Positions 34,201 to 43,741 of a stretch of 64,000 bases of DNA are shown in pieces. The stretch comes from Streptomyces sp. T12. GTDB taxonomy: Bacteria > Actinomycetota > Actinomycetes > Streptomycetales > Streptomycetaceae. The stretch's first letter is position 1, and each line of letters opens with the position of its first letter. The position numbers were made by a program, and so were the translations under genes. The stretch lies in assembly GCF_028736035.1 (NCBI RefSeq), contig NZ_CP117866.1:6262001-6326000 (forward strand). The letters run 5' to 3'. Below the pieces are notes generated by a model. The model worked only from the letters and a program-made list of their open reading frames with translations, had not been told where the DNA came from and made no database searches.

Positions 34201-36606
34201 ATGGAGACACTGCAGCCCGACGATCCGCGGGAGTTGGGCAGTTACCGGCTGCTGCGACGACTCGGTGCCGGCGGCATGGGGCGTGTGTACCTGGCCCGTT
34301 CTCCCGGTGGCCGTACCGTCGCCGTGAAGGTGATCCGCCCGGATCTGGCGGCGGACGCCGACTTCCGGGGCCGGTTCCGGCATGAGGTCGACATAGCCAA
34401 GGCGGTCTCCGGCCGCTACACGGCCCCCGTCGTGGACGCCGACCCGGACGCCTCGCTGCCGTGGCTGGCGACGTCGTACGTCCTCGGCCCCGACCTCACC
34501 GATGTGGTCGCCGCGCACGGGGCGCTGCCGGAGCGCACGGTTCGCGCGCTGGCCGCGGGGCTCGCGGCCGCCCTCCAGGAGGTGCACGCCGCGGGCCTGA
34601 TCCACCGTGACCTCAAGCCCTCGAACGTCCTGCTGGCCGCCGACGGTCCGCGTGTCATCGACTTCGGCATCGCGCGTGCGGTGGACGGAAGTCGTATGAC
34701 ACAGACGGGAGTTGTGGTCGGTTCGCCCGGTTACATGCCGCCGGAGCAGGCGCTGGGGCAGGACGTGGGGCCGGCCGGTGACGTGTTCTCGCTGGGCGCG
34801 GTGCTGGCCTTCGCCGCGACCGGGCGCAGCGCCTTCGGTGACGGTGCCGCCTCGCACGCGGCGCTGCTGTACCAGGTCGTGCACGGGGAACCGGACCTGA
34901 CGGACGTACCGCCGTCCCTGCTCGGGCTCGTCCGTGCCTGCCTGATGAAGGACCCGGCGCAGCGGCCGGCTCCGGCCGAGATCGTCGCGGCACTGGCGCC
35001 GGAGGGCGTCGAAGGGGTGCTGAGCGACTGGCTGCCGTCGGCGGTGGCGTCGACCATCGCCACGCACGCGGCGGGGATCCTGGATCTGGAGGCGCCCGAG
35101 CGGCCGGAGCAGCCGCAACCGCCGCAGCCGGCGGTGTCCTTCGGGCCGCCGCCGACGGTGGGGGATGTGTCGGCGGGCGCCTCGGCTCCGACGCCGGGGT
35201 ACGGGTATCCAGCGGCGCCGGGCTACGGCACTCCGGCTCCTGCCTACGGCACACCGGCTTCCGGCTACGGCACCCCTCCAGGCGGCACACCCGCGCCGGG
35301 GTACGGCTACCCGCCCGCTGCCGACACCCCGCAATCCGGCACGGTCCAACTGGGCTCCCCCCAGGCCGGTTCGCCTGCCGCCCCCTCCCGCCGCCGCGCC
35401 CTGGGCCTCGCGCTCGGCGGGGCGGCGGCGGTCGCCGTGGTGGGCGGGGGCACGGCGTTGTGGCTCGGGCGGGACACCGAGGCGTCCGGCGGATCGACGA
35501 CGGAGGACGGCGAGGGCGGCGGGGGCGGTTCGGCCCGGCCCGCAGCGGAGAACTTCTCGACCCCGCCGGCCGGAGTGGCGCCCCAGCCGCTGTGGCACAA
35601 GACGGTCGCGGACGACAGCACCAACCCCGACGTACCGCTGCTCGTCCAGGGCGGCCTGCTCCTGGTCAGCGGGGACCCGCTGGTCGCGTACGACGTGAAG
35701 ACGGGCAAGGCCCGCTGGTCCAAGCCGGACATCTGCCGCCCCGGAGCCCCGCTCCTCTTCCACGGCGGCAAGGTGTTCCTGTCCGACGGCGACTACGACG
35801 GCGTACTCGTCGCGTACGACGTGCAGACCGGCAAGGAAGCCTGGCGCAGCCGGCTCGGCAAGCAGCTGAACGTCGAGGACACGCTCGCCCTCGACGACAA
35901 GAACGTGTACGTCACGGCCACCGACTACAGCGACTCCAAGAGCGCCACCGACTACCGCACGGCGGTCGCCGCGATCAGCCACACCACCGGCAAGAAGGTG
36001 TGGGTGCAAAAGCGCGACTGGGGCACCGACGACTACGACGTGGAGGGCACCGCCTCCGGCAAGTACCTCGTCTACACCGACTCCAAGAAGAACCTCACCG
36101 TTCGGGACACCGCCACCGGCGGGCAGCTGTGGACCAAGAAGATCGGCGACGACTGGAGCTGGCGGCCCACGGTCGCGAGCGGCCTGGTCTTCCTGCCGGG
36201 CGACAGGCTCACCGCCGTGGACGCGGACACGGGCGCCACCGTCTGGACGCTGTCCCCCAACGGCCGCCGCGGCTTCAAGAACCCGACCGTCATCGGCGGC
36301 GTGCTCTACGCGAGCGACTACGACGACGGCGTCTGGGCCGTGAACGTCAAGACCGGCAAGCGGATCTGGCTCTGCGACGAACTCGACGTCGAGGGCCCGG
36401 AGACGTTCCTGAAGGCGGGCGCCACCCTCTACGGCGCCACCGGCTCCCTGGACGGCGGCGTGGTCGCCCTCCAGGCCAGGACCGGCAAGCTGCGCTGGAC
36501 CTTCACCACCAGCGAGTACCACGGGGACACCTGGCAGATCGCCCTGGCCGGCAACCGCCTGATGGTGACGAACGGTCCGGCGATCTACGCCCTGCCGGCC
36601 GTCTGA
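34201..36606 (+). CDS. Ser/Thr protein kinase with PQQ-like beta-propeller sensor domain
   Basis: 801 residues. Kinase domain (about 14-265): LGAGGMGRVY (21-30), K43, HRDLKPSN (near 134), DFGIA (near 155), GSPGYMPPEQ. A linker with PGYG/PAYG repeats (about 325-385), a membrane helix (about 400-422), then a beta-propeller (about 455-801) with repeated blades such as VAYDVKTGKARW, VAYDVQTGKEAW, TVRDTATGGQLW, AVDADTGATVW and ALQARTGKLRW. The propeller faces outside and may bind a ligand or wall component. It starts 59 bases after the first kinase gene. Confidence 0.92.
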   Translation: METLQPDDPRELGSYRLLRRLGAGGMGRVYLARSPGGRTVAVKVIRPDLAADADFRGRFRHEVDIAKAVSGRYTAPVVDADPDASLPWLATSYVLGPDLTDVVAAHGALPERTVRALAAGLAAALQEVHAAGLIHRDLKPSNVLLAADGPRVIDFGIARAVDGSRMTQTGVVVGSPGYMPPEQALGQDVGPAGDVFSLGAVLAFAATGRSAFGDGAASHAALLYQVVHGEPDLTDVPPSLLGLVRACLMKDPAQRPAPAEIVAALAPEGVEGVLSDWLPSAVASTIATHAAGILDLEAPERPEQPQPPQPAVSFGPPPTVGDVSAGASAPTPGYGYPAAPGYGTPAPAYGTPASGYGTPPGGTPAPGYGYPPAADTPQSGTVQLGSPQAGSPAAPSRRRALGLALGGAAAVAVVGGGTALWLGRDTEASGGSTTEDGEGGGGGSARPAAENFSTPPAGVAPQPLWHKTVADDSTNPDVPLLVQGGLLLVSGDPLVAYDVKTGKARWSKPDICRPGAPLLFHGGKVFLSDGDYDGVLVAYDVQTGKEAWRSRLGKQLNVEDTLALDDKNVYVTATDYSDSKSATDYRTAVAAISHTTGKKVWVQKRDWGTDDYDVEGTASGKYLVYTDSKKNLTVRDTATGGQLWTKKIGDDWSWRPTVASGLVFLPGDRLTAVDADTGATVWTLSPNGRRGFKNPTVIGGVLYASDYDDGVWAVNVKTGKRIWLCDELDVEGPETFLKAGATLYGATGSLDGGVVALQARTGKLRWTFTTSEYHGDTWQIALAGNRLMVTNGPAIYALPAV

Positions 36607-36624
36607 GCCCGGCCGGGCGGGGGC

Positions 36625-38136
36625 CTACGTCGGCAGTGGCGCCGGATTCCGGCGCCGCAGCACCCTGCGGACGATCCCCAGCAGACCCGCCACCAGCCCG
36701 AAGACCAGCCCGGCCGCGAGCACGCCCATGAACAGGGCCGGCCAGAAGTCGGCGCCGAAGAGCGGCGGCAGTTCGTCCTCCCTGACAGGATCCGTCACCG
36801 GGTACGGGTCGCCGGGGGAGGTGGCTTCGTCCGTGCGGGGGGTCTTGTCGAGGATCGTCATCAGGGCGCCCAGGCGTTCGCCCAGGAAGTGGTCCTCGGC
36901 CTCGTCCGCCTTGTCGTCGCCGTACGTGATGGATTCCGGCAGGTCGAACAGGAGGCTGTAACCGTCCAGCCGCAGGCCGTGGTTGAAGACGTTGATGTAG
37001 CCGCTCGCCGGGTCGGCGACCACGTACACCCCGTCCTCGCCCAGCTTGTCGTGGACCGCCGCGGCGAACGCCTCCTCGTCGCCGCCGGACTCGTCCTCCG
37101 TCAGCTGCGGCACGAGCGAGACGAAGACCGGGCCGCCGTCCCGCGAGCGTTCGAACGCACGGATGCGGTCGTGCAGACGGGCCGACTGGGCGGAGTCCAG
37201 GACCCGCGGGCTCTCCGGGTCCGCGTACACCGGGTCCTGTGCCAGGCCCTCCGCCACCCGGTCGAGCCGGGCGTTGAGCTCGATCGCCCTGGGCCTGGGA
37301 GACCAGCTCGACCTGGTCTCGTCGAAGACGAGGGGGGCGGTCACGGCGATCGCGACGGCGCAGGCGAGGGCCAGGACCGGGAGAGTCCAGCGCAGGGCGC
37401 GGCTCGCCTTGACCTCCTTCCGCCAGGTGGCCCCCGTGGTCCCGGCGGCCCTCGGGAGGCGGTGCCACCAGCGTCGTACGTAGGGAACCAGCAGCAGAAT
37501 CAGCAGCGGTACGCCGGTGAGCAGGACTCCGGTGAGGGACGACTGGTCGCTGCGGTCGGACGGCCCGATGTACAGGGCCGCGGGCTCTTCGCCGTCGTCG
37601 TACTTCGCCCGCGCCGCCTCCGCCCGCGCCGCGGCCTTCTCATCGCCCTGCGCGACGACCTCGACGAAGCGCTCGAAGCGGCGCAACGGGCCCGCGTCGT
37701 AGGGGACTTCGTAGAGGGCGACCGTCCAGGCGTCGTCCGCCGGGGCATCGACTCCGTACGCGGCGGCATCCGCCACGTTCGACTCGTCGATGAGCACGTA
37801 CAGCCCGTCCCGGCCGAGTCGCTCGTGGACCGCGTCGAGCAGGCCCGGGTCCGTGGCGCTGGGGCTCGGGAGGACGATGACGTACGTCGGTACGCCGGTG
37901 CGCTCGGCCACCTCGGCGAAGGCGGGGGCCGTGGACTGCGGGACCTCGCGGGGGAGTTGATCGGTGACGTGGACCGGGTTCGTGCGGAGGCGGTCTGCGA
38001 GGTACGCGGCCTGGGCGGCGCTGTCGGTGGCCGCCCGGGCCGGTGTGGTGGCGGTTGCGAACAGGGCGGCCAGGGCGCAGAAGAGGAGAAGGATGCGCCG
38101 GGTTCCGCGTATGCCGTATGCCCTGCCTGTACGCAC
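36625..38136 (-). CDS. Membrane protein with two related extracytoplasmic TPM-like domains
   Basis: 503 residues. Signal peptide (1-35), first extracytoplasmic domain (about 40-195), two membrane helices (about 203-222 and 250-270), second extracytoplasmic domain (about 280-455), last helix (about 463-487), basic tail. Both domains share a phrase pattern: VYVI/VFVSLVP strand, then HE/KLGEDGVYVVAD versus HERLGRDGLYVLID. This suggests duplication. They resemble TPM domains loosely. Function unknown. It converges with the second kinase gene, 18 bases apart. Confidence 0.7.
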   Translation of the reverse strand: MRTGRAYGIRGTRRILLLFCALAALFATATTPARAATDSAAQAAYLADRLRTNPVHVTDQLPREVPQSTAPAFAEVAERTGVPTYVIVLPSPSATDPGLLDAVHERLGRDGLYVLIDESNVADAAAYGVDAPADDAWTVALYEVPYDAGPLRRFERFVEVVAQGDEKAAARAEAARAKYDDGEEPAALYIGPSDRSDQSSLTGVLLTGVPLLILLLVPYVRRWWHRLPRAAGTTGATWRKEVKASRALRWTLPVLALACAVAIAVTAPLVFDETRSSWSPRPRAIELNARLDRVAEGLAQDPVYADPESPRVLDSAQSARLHDRIRAFERSRDGGPVFVSLVPQLTEDESGGDEEAFAAAVHDKLGEDGVYVVADPASGYINVFNHGLRLDGYSLLFDLPESITYGDDKADEAEDHFLGERLGALMTILDKTPRTDEATSPGDPYPVTDPVREDELPPLFGADFWPALFMGVLAAGLVFGLVAGLLGIVRRVLRRRNPAPLPT

Positions 38137-38304
38137 TGCTGCTGTCCCCCGTGTCGCGCTGAACTGCCGTACCCCGGCACTCTACTGAGCACGGCTTCGC
38201 TGGTGCGAAACGGATTCAGGGTGGGTTCCCGGTATGCCCCGGGGGCCTGTACGCGGCGGCTGCTACGGTGCCACGTTCATGAGCACAGCGAGTGGTACGG
38301 CGGG

Positions 38305-39036
38305 ATGAGCACCGCCCTGTTGATCCTCAGCGCCGCGCTGTGGGGTGCGGCGGCCGGGGTGCTGCTGCCTCGGGCCGCCTACCGGTTCTCCGTGCCGGAG
38401 GAGGAGGCATGGCGGGACCGGTGCCCAGGAGGGCATCCGATCCGGGGGTGGATCGGGCGGGGCCGGTGCGGGGAGTGTGCGGGCGAGCGGACGTACGGCC
38501 CCAGTGCGGCCCTCATGGCCATCGTCACCGCCCTCGTCTGCGCCGCCCTCGCCGCCGCCACGGACACCCGGCCCGAGCTGGGCGTCTGGCTGCTGCTGGC
38601 GCCCGTCGGCGTACTGCTCACGGTCGTCGACTTCCGGGTACGGCGGCTGCCCGACCCGCTGACCCTCACGCTGGCGGGCGCCGCACTCGCGCTGCTCGGC
38701 CTGGTCGCCCTCGTCCCCGAGCACGCCGGTGACTGGCCCACCGCCCTGTGGGCCACGCTCGCGCTCGGCGCCGGCTACTACGTGCTCTATCTCATCAACC
38801 CCGGCGGCATGGGCTTCGGCGATGTGAAGCTGGCGCTCGGGGCGGGGGCGGTGCTGGGGTGGTACGGCTGGTCGACGGTGATGCTGGGCACCTTCGCCGG
38901 GTTCCTGTTCGGGGCGCTCTACGGCTGGGCGCTCGTCATCCTGCGCAGGGCCGGGCGCAAGTCGGCGATCCCGTTCGGGCCGTTCCTGATCGGCGGGGCG
39001 TTCGTGGGGCTGCTGATCGGGGCGTACGCGGCCTGA
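38305..39036 (+). CDS. Prepilin peptidase (A24 family)
   Basis: 243 residues, polytopic with about seven helices. The two catalytic aspartates are in VDFRVRRLPD (D near 109) and GFGDVKLALG (D near 173), the GxGD signature. Near 38-60 the C-x-G-H...C-x-x-C cysteines (RCPGGHPIRG, RCGEC) take the place of the usual zinc cysteines. It would cleave type IV or Flp-type pilin leaders. No pilin gene is adjacent. A nine-codon frame (38279-38308) overlaps the start (ATGA), but has no ribosome site. Confidence 0.85.
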   Translation: MSTALLILSAALWGAAAGVLLPRAAYRFSVPEEEAWRDRCPGGHPIRGWIGRGRCGECAGERTYGPSAALMAIVTALVCAALAAATDTRPELGVWLLLAPVGVLLTVVDFRVRRLPDPLTLTLAGAALALLGLVALVPEHAGDWPTALWATLALGAGYYVLYLINPGGMGFGDVKLALGAGAVLGWYGWSTVMLGTFAGFLFGALYGWALVILRRAGRKSAIPFGPFLIGGAFVGLLIGAYAA

Positions 39037-39107
39037 CGTCCGTCCGGCAAAAAGGCTGGCGTAGGCTGGTTCGGTCCGTCCAACCCCTTGACGAAAGGGA
39101 CGTCCCG

Positions 39108-40322
39108 GTGACCGAGAAGGCCGACCTCACGTCGTTTGATGTCACAGCCGTCCTCGACCGTGCCGCAGCGGGCGGACGCATCACCCCGGAGGAGGCGCTC
39201 GGCCTCTACCGCGACGCCCCGCTGCACGCACTGGGCGCCGCCGCCGACGCCGTACGCCGCCGCAAGTACGCGGGCACCGAGCACATCGCGACGTACATCA
39301 TCGAGCGCAACATCAACTACACGAACGTGTGCGTCACGGCGTGCAAGTTCTGCGCCTTCTACGCCGCCCCCAAGGACAAGGACAAGGGCTGGACCCGGGA
39401 CCTGGACGACATCCTGCGGCGCTGCGCCGAGACGGTGGAGCTGGGTGGCACCCAGATCATGTTCCAGGGCGGTCACCACCCGGACTACGGCGTCGAGTAC
39501 TACGAGAAGCACTTCCGCGCCATCAAGGAAGCGTTCCCGCAGCTCGTCATCCACAGCCTGGGGGCGAGCGAGGTCGAGCACATGGCCCGGATCTCCGGTG
39601 TGTCGGTCGAGGAGGCCATCACCCGGATCCACGAGGCCGGGCTCGACTCCTTCGCGGGCGCCGGCGCCGAGCTGCTGCCCGCGCGGCCGCGCAAGGCCAT
39701 CGCCCCGCTGAAGGAGAGCGGTGAGCGCTGGCTGGAGATCATGGAGGCGGCGCACCGCCTCGGTGTCGAGTCGACGTCGACGATGCTCATGGGCACGGGC
39801 GAGACCAACGCCGAGCGGATCGAGCACCTGCGGATGATCCGTGACGTCCAGGACCGGACGGGTGGCTTCCGGGCCTTCATCCCGTACACCTACCAGCCCG
39901 AGAACAACCACCTGAAGGGCCGTACGCAGGCCACGATCTTCGAGTACCTGCGGATGATCGCCATCGCGCGGCTGTTCATGGACAACATCCAGCACATCCA
40001 GGGGTCCTGGCTGACGACCGGCAAGGAGATCGGCCAGCTGTCGCTGCACTACGGCGCCGACGACCTCGGCTCGATCATGCTGGAGGAGAACGTCGTCTCC
40101 TCGGCCGGCGCCAAGCACCGCTCCAACCGGCTGGAGATCATCGACCTGATCCGCAAGGCGGGGCGGGTCCCGGCGCAGCGGACGACGACGTACGAGCACA
40201 TCGTGGTCCACGACGACCCGGCGAACGACCCGGTCGACGAGCGGGTCGCGTCCCACATCTCGTCCACGGCGATCGAGGGCGGCACGGCCCACCCCGAGCT
40301 GAAGCTTCTGGCCTCCAACTGA
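39108..40322 (+). CDS. mqnC: Cyclic dehypoxanthinyl futalosine synthase, radical SAM (MqnC)
   Basis: 404 residues. MqnC closes the ring of dehypoxanthine futalosine by a radical reaction. Cluster motif C75-x3-C79-x2-C82 (CVTACKFC); MFQGGHHPDYG, SFAGAGAELL and GTGETNAERIEHL fit the MqnC group and not MqnE. AAGGGACG precedes the GTG. TAGGCT (39062-39067) is a likely -10 with a 35-base leader. It follows the prepilin peptidase gene after 71 bases. Confidence 0.95.
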   Translation: MTEKADLTSFDVTAVLDRAAAGGRITPEEALGLYRDAPLHALGAAADAVRRRKYAGTEHIATYIIERNINYTNVCVTACKFCAFYAAPKDKDKGWTRDLDDILRRCAETVELGGTQIMFQGGHHPDYGVEYYEKHFRAIKEAFPQLVIHSLGASEVEHMARISGVSVEEAITRIHEAGLDSFAGAGAELLPARPRKAIAPLKESGERWLEIMEAAHRLGVESTSTMLMGTGETNAERIEHLRMIRDVQDRTGGFRAFIPYTYQPENNHLKGRTQATIFEYLRMIAIARLFMDNIQHIQGSWLTTGKEIGQLSLHYGADDLGSIMLEENVVSSAGAKHRSNRLEIIDLIRKAGRVPAQRTTTYEHIVVHDDPANDPVDERVASHISSTAIEGGTAHPELKLLASN

Positions 40323-40329
40323 CGTACTC

Positions 40330-40935
40330 GTGCTGACGATTCACGCCGACTCCAGGGGCCACGCGCTCGTCGTCGAGGGCGATTGGATCGCCGACGCCGG
40401 ACCGCTGGAGGAACTGGCCGCCGCCCATCCGCGGGCGCGGGTGCGGCAGTGGCCCGGCATTCTGACGCCCGGGCTGATCAATATCCACGGCAACGAGCTG
40501 CTGGAGGAGGCCTACCACCCCGATCCGCGCGAGGCCGACGAGCTGGGCACCGAGCCGCTGACCGGGGACGCGCTGGCGGCGCTCGCCATGGACGACGCCC
40601 GCTGGGGTGCGAGCGCCCGGCGCGGGGTGCAGCGGATGCTGGCGTACGGCACCGTCCGCGCGGCCTGTGAGGAACTGCGCAACCGCGCGGTGCGGGACGC
40701 CGTGCGGCGCACCGGTCTGGCGGTCATGGGCCGCATCGGGCGCCCCGACGGCGTTCCCTCCCTCGATCCGTACGCCTCCGGGTGGCCGGTGCAGTTCCCG
40801 CCCCCGCGTGAGCGCGGATCCGCTGCCCGGTTCGCGGTGTTCGACGTGAGGGACGAGGCGGAACTCGCGGAGCGGGGGGCGGGGACGTGCGTGGCGACGG
40901 TGGTGGACGGGCGGATCGTGTACCGACGCCGGTAG
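40330..40935 (+). CDS. Imidazolonepropionase-like domain protein (amidohydrolase fragment)
   Basis: 201 residues, only the outer part of an amidohydrolase (N-terminal small beta domain, start of the barrel, then C-terminal beta domain TCVATVVDGRIVYRRR). The expected HxH metal motif after GLINIH is replaced by GLINIHGNELL, so the catalytic metal site is incomplete. It follows mqnC by seven bases, so it is cotranscribed. The name is the one commonly used for Streptomyces homologues. A role with MqnC is suggested only by linkage. Confidence 0.72.
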   Translation: MLTIHADSRGHALVVEGDWIADAGPLEELAAAHPRARVRQWPGILTPGLINIHGNELLEEAYHPDPREADELGTEPLTGDALAALAMDDARWGASARRGVQRMLAYGTVRAACEELRNRAVRDAVRRTGLAVMGRIGRPDGVPSLDPYASGWPVQFPPPRERGSAARFAVFDVRDEAELAERGAGTCVATVVDGRIVYRRR

Positions 40936-40937
40936 CT

Positions 40938-40980
40938 CCTGGGACGGGGTCCCGGAACGGGGTCCTGACACGGGGTCAGC
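40938..40980. repeat. Three tandem ACGGGGTC units between converging genes
   Basis: GGGACGGGGTCCC, GGAACGGGGTCCT and GACACGGGGTCAG follow one another. The first is a perfect inverted repeat (GGGAC/GTCCC). They may serve as the terminator of the mqnC transcript. Confidence 0.5.
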
Positions 40981-41365
40981 CCGAGAACGCCTCCGCGAAC
41001 GCGCCGTCCTCCTGATCCACTCCACTGCAATTCGTCAGGGCGTCATCCGAAGAGGACCCGTCGTCACACTGCCGGTCCCGAAACGTCGCCCACATGGAAA
41101 CCCACCCGATCCCCTTCTCCTCGGCGAACTCCCGCACCTGCGCCGCATCGTCAAGCGTGAATGTCTCGTTGTCGACGTCGTTCACGCCGAGCATCGAAGT
41201 GAGCGCCATGGCCCGCCACGCAGTGGCGTCCGACGTGCCGAAGATCTCCTTGAGCTGTGGGTGCGTGGCCTTGGCGGAGGTGAGGGCGTAGTCGCCCATG
41301 TCGCCGGCGTACGACTCGCCGTAGTTCATCGTCATGATGTTGACGGTGGAGACCTGGACGTCGTG
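40976..41365 (-). pseudogene. 3' remnant of a GH18 chitinase-like gene
   Basis: About 130 codons of C-terminal GH18 sequence: VQVSTVNIMTMNYGES (the MxY strand), then AMALTSMLGVNDVDNETFTL, GIGWVSMWATFRDRQC. The catalytic DxxDxDxE strand and everything before it are missing. Upstream of VQVST the frame is noise. The 5' end lies at the joint with the plus-strand remnant near 41.37 kb. Confidence 0.7.
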
Positions 41366-41387
41366 CTCGTTGATCATCAAGTGGGCC

Positions 41388-41945
41388 ATGCCGGACGACG
41401 GCGAGGGCGCGTCCGTGCTCTTCCACGACGCGGGCGGCGAGCGGTCGCAGACGATCAAGGCGCTGCCGACGTACATCGAGAAGATGAAGGCGAAGGGCTA
41501 CACCTTCACCACGATCAGCGGCGCCGTCCAGAAGGACGAGTCGGCGAACGGTCAGCAGACGGCGAACGGTCAGCGGGCGGGGGCCGGCGCGGTGGGCGCC
41601 AGCCAGCAGCCGGGCGGCCAGGCGCAGCAGGGCCCCAACGGGCAGTCCGGCGCGGGGACCTCGAACCTCCAGGCCGCCCACCGCGAGGCCACCGGCGCGA
41701 CCCTCTACGAGGGCAAGGCCCTGATCGGGGCCGTCGCCGTCATGGGCCGCTTCGGCATGATGCTGATCCTCGCCGTCCCGCTGATCGACCAGTTCTGGAA
41801 CGTGCCCGCGTTCGAGAAGTACCTGCCGCTGGAGAGCCAGTGGTTCATGTTCGGCATTGGCTGGATCCTGATCGCGGTGTTCGTCCTGTTGTGCGGCTGG
41901 GTGGAGGACGTGGCCGGGAAGAAGAAGCCCAAGCTCGTTCCGTGA
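41388..41945 (+). pseudogene. 3' remnant of a polysaccharide deacetylase-type gene
   Basis: About 185 codons. It starts in the last part of a NodB deacetylase domain (GASVLFHDAGGERSQTI, YIEKMKAKGYTFTTISGAV), then an Ala/Gly/Gln linker with SANGQQTANGQR repeats, then two membrane segments (GMMLILAVPLIDQFW and [20 protein letters not shown]) and a basic end. The catalytic deacetylase motifs are absent, and so is any glycosyltransferase domain. Its 5' end abuts the GH18 remnant, so one deletion probably removed the front of both genes. Confidence 0.65.
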
Positions 41946-41988
41946 GGGCCTCGGCTGCTTCCGTCAGGGTGGCTGCAAGAATGAGCGC

Positions 41989-42684
41989 GTGACCCGCGCT
42001 TCCCTGAACAAGCAGCCGCACGAAGTCGCCTCGATGTTCGACGACGTGGCGGAACGGTACGACCTGACGAACGACGTGCTGTCGCTCGGCCAGGACCGCG
42101 TGTGGCGCAAGGAGGTGGCGAAGGCGGTCGATGCCCGCCCCGCGCAGAAGGTCCTCGACCTGGCGGCCGGCACGGCCACCTCGTCCCTGCCCTTCGCGCA
42201 GACGGGCGCGTACGTCGTCCCCTGCGACTTCTCCCTCGGCATGCTCCAGGTCGGCAAGAAGAAGCACCCGTGGCTGCCGCTGACGGCGGGCGACGCGACG
42301 AAGCTGCCGTTCAAGGACGACACCTTCGACGCGGTCACCATCTCCTTCGGGCTGCGCAACGTCCAGGACTTCGATGCCGCCCTGCGTGAGATGTACCGGG
42401 TGACGCGGCCCGGCGGCCGGGTCGTGATCTGCGAGTTCTCGCACCCGACCTGGGCGCCCTTCCGCACGGTCTACACCGAGTACCTGATGCGCGCCCTGCC
42501 CCCGGTCGCCCGCGCGGTGTCCTCGAACCCCGACGCGTACGTCTACCTCGCCGAGTCGATCCGCGCCTGGCCCGACCAGCCGGCCCTCGCCGAACGCCTG
42601 CGCAAGGCCGGCTGGTCGAAGGTGGCCTGGCGGAACCTGACGGGCGGCGTGGTGGCCCTGCACCGGGGCTTCAAGCAGAGCTGA
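41989..42684 (+). CDS. menG: Demethylmenaquinone methyltransferase
   Basis: 231 residues. SAM motif [33 protein letters not shown] and the ending [13 protein letters not shown] are diagnostic of the UbiE/MenG family. It adds the ring methyl in the last step of menaquinone synthesis. GTG at 41989 lacks a ribosome site; AAGAAT lies six bases before it, so it may be leaderless. It converges with the PASTA gene, overlapping by 14 bases. Confidence 0.94.
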   Translation: MTRASLNKQPHEVASMFDDVAERYDLTNDVLSLGQDRVWRKEVAKAVDARPAQKVLDLAAGTATSSLPFAQTGAYVVPCDFSLGMLQVGKKKHPWLPLTAGDATKLPFKDDTFDAVTISFGLRNVQDFDAALREMYRVTRPGGRVVICEFSHPTWAPFRTVYTEYLMRALPPVARAVSSNPDAYVYLAESIRAWPDQPALAERLRKAGWSKVAWRNLTGGVVALHRGFKQS

Positions 42685-43018
42685 CGACGGGGTACGGGTC
42701 TCCTGGCTCGTCGAGCTCGCGCTCCAGCCCGCCCGTCGGCGGCCACGGGATGCGTGGCTCGCGTACGCCTCCGCCGCCCTCACCCTCGCCGAAGTCGAAC
42801 CAGACGTAGACCAGAGAGTCCCGCGGCACCTCGGCACCGGGCTGGGGGTACTGGCGTACGACGTAGTCGACGACGGTGAGGTGGAAGTCCGGCCGGTCCG
42901 GTGCGTTGAGGAGCAGGCCGTGCGACTTCGCTGCCTCGCGCGCGTCCATGGCCATCAGTCCGACGAGCTTCGGTACACGCACCTCGGGCGTTTTGGGTGT
43001 TATACGCACAGATGTCAC
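42671..43018 (-). CDS. Small PASTA-domain protein
   Basis: 115 residues, one PASTA repeat (about 12-75: [20 protein letters not shown], then [22 protein letters not shown]), then a Gly/Glu-rich tail. PASTA domains usually bind peptidoglycan on kinases, but this one has no signal or membrane segment. GTG at 43018. Small free PASTA proteins are common in Streptomyces; function unknown. Confidence 0.82.
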   Translation of the reverse strand: MTSVRITPKTPEVRVPKLVGLMAMDAREAAKSHGLLLNAPDRPDFHLTVVDYVVRQYPQPGAEVPRDSLVYVWFDFGEGEGGGGVREPRIPWPPTGGLERELDEPGDPYPVVSSA

Positions 43019-43136
43019 CCCCAGCGGTACTGGAAGAGTAACCGCCCGGGGGTACCGCCCGGAAGCGTCAAGTATCTTTCTGTAGCAGTCGGTTACTCAG
43101 AGTCACGAAGGGCTTTGTGAATTCGCGAACCCGGCA

Positions 43137-43643
43137 TCACAGATCGAGCCGGTAGCAGTGCCCCCGCTGCCGCGCATCCGGTGTGGTGAACACTTCGGCG
43201 AGCCGCATCTCCAGCCGTCGCGTCACCGCGATCGACCGCTCGTTGCGGGCGTCGACCATCGCCACCACGCTCGGCACCCCGGCCGCCCGCACCCGCTCCA
43301 GCGCCACCTGCGCGGCCGAGGTGACATACCCCTTGCCCCAGTGCTCCCGCCCAAGCCGCCAGCCGATCTCGATCTCCCCAGTGGGCCCCCAGGCCCGCTC
43401 CCACGGCTGGGCTCCGGTGAAGCCGATGACCTGCTCGTTCTCGTCGAGCATGGTCCACAGACAGAACCCGCGCTCGGCGTCGTGCCGGCGCTGGCGGGCG
43501 GTGAGTTCCTCGTAGACGGACAGCCCCGCGGCCCTGCCGCCGTGGAACTCCATGACATCCGGGTGGGCGAAGACCCGGTGCCAGGCAACGGCGTCCTCGT
43601 CGGTGGGGACACGGAGCCGTACGACAGGGAGAGCTCGGTTCAC
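43137..43643 (-). CDS. GNAT-family N-acetyltransferase (RimJ/RimL-like)
   Basis: 168 residues. EIGWRLGREHWGKGYVTSAAQ (acetyl-CoA loop near 92-112) and NERSIAVTRRLEMRLAEVF match the Acetyltransf_3 type that acetylates proteins or small amines. It is divergent from the menJ-like gene. The target is unknown. Confidence 0.88.
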   Translation of the reverse strand: MNRALPVVRLRVPTDEDAVAWHRVFAHPDVMEFHGGRAAGLSVYEELTARQRRHDAERGFCLWTMLDENEQVIGFTGAQPWERAWGPTGEIEIGWRLGREHWGKGYVTSAAQVALERVRAAGVPSVVAMVDARNERSIAVTRRLEMRLAEVFTTPDARQRGHCYRLDL

Positions 43644-43741
43644 GGAGGCAGCCCTTCAGCCGGGTGATCAATGCTGCTGAATAGACTGCCCATGTCCAGT
43701 GCCGCTCGGCACACAGATTTCGAACTTGGGGAGATCCCGCC

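Noticed and set aside
32465..36606. Kinase pair as part of a polyketide or other cluster
   Set aside because: No biosynthetic genes are adjacent, and the pair looks like a normal local duplication of Hanks-type kinases.
38279..38308. Nine-codon upstream frame overlapping the prepilin peptidase start
   Set aside because: No ribosome site and no conserved leader-peptide features; probably chance.
40330..40935. Aminofutalosine deaminase
   Set aside because: The protein is too short and lacks the HxH and other metal ligands of active deaminases.
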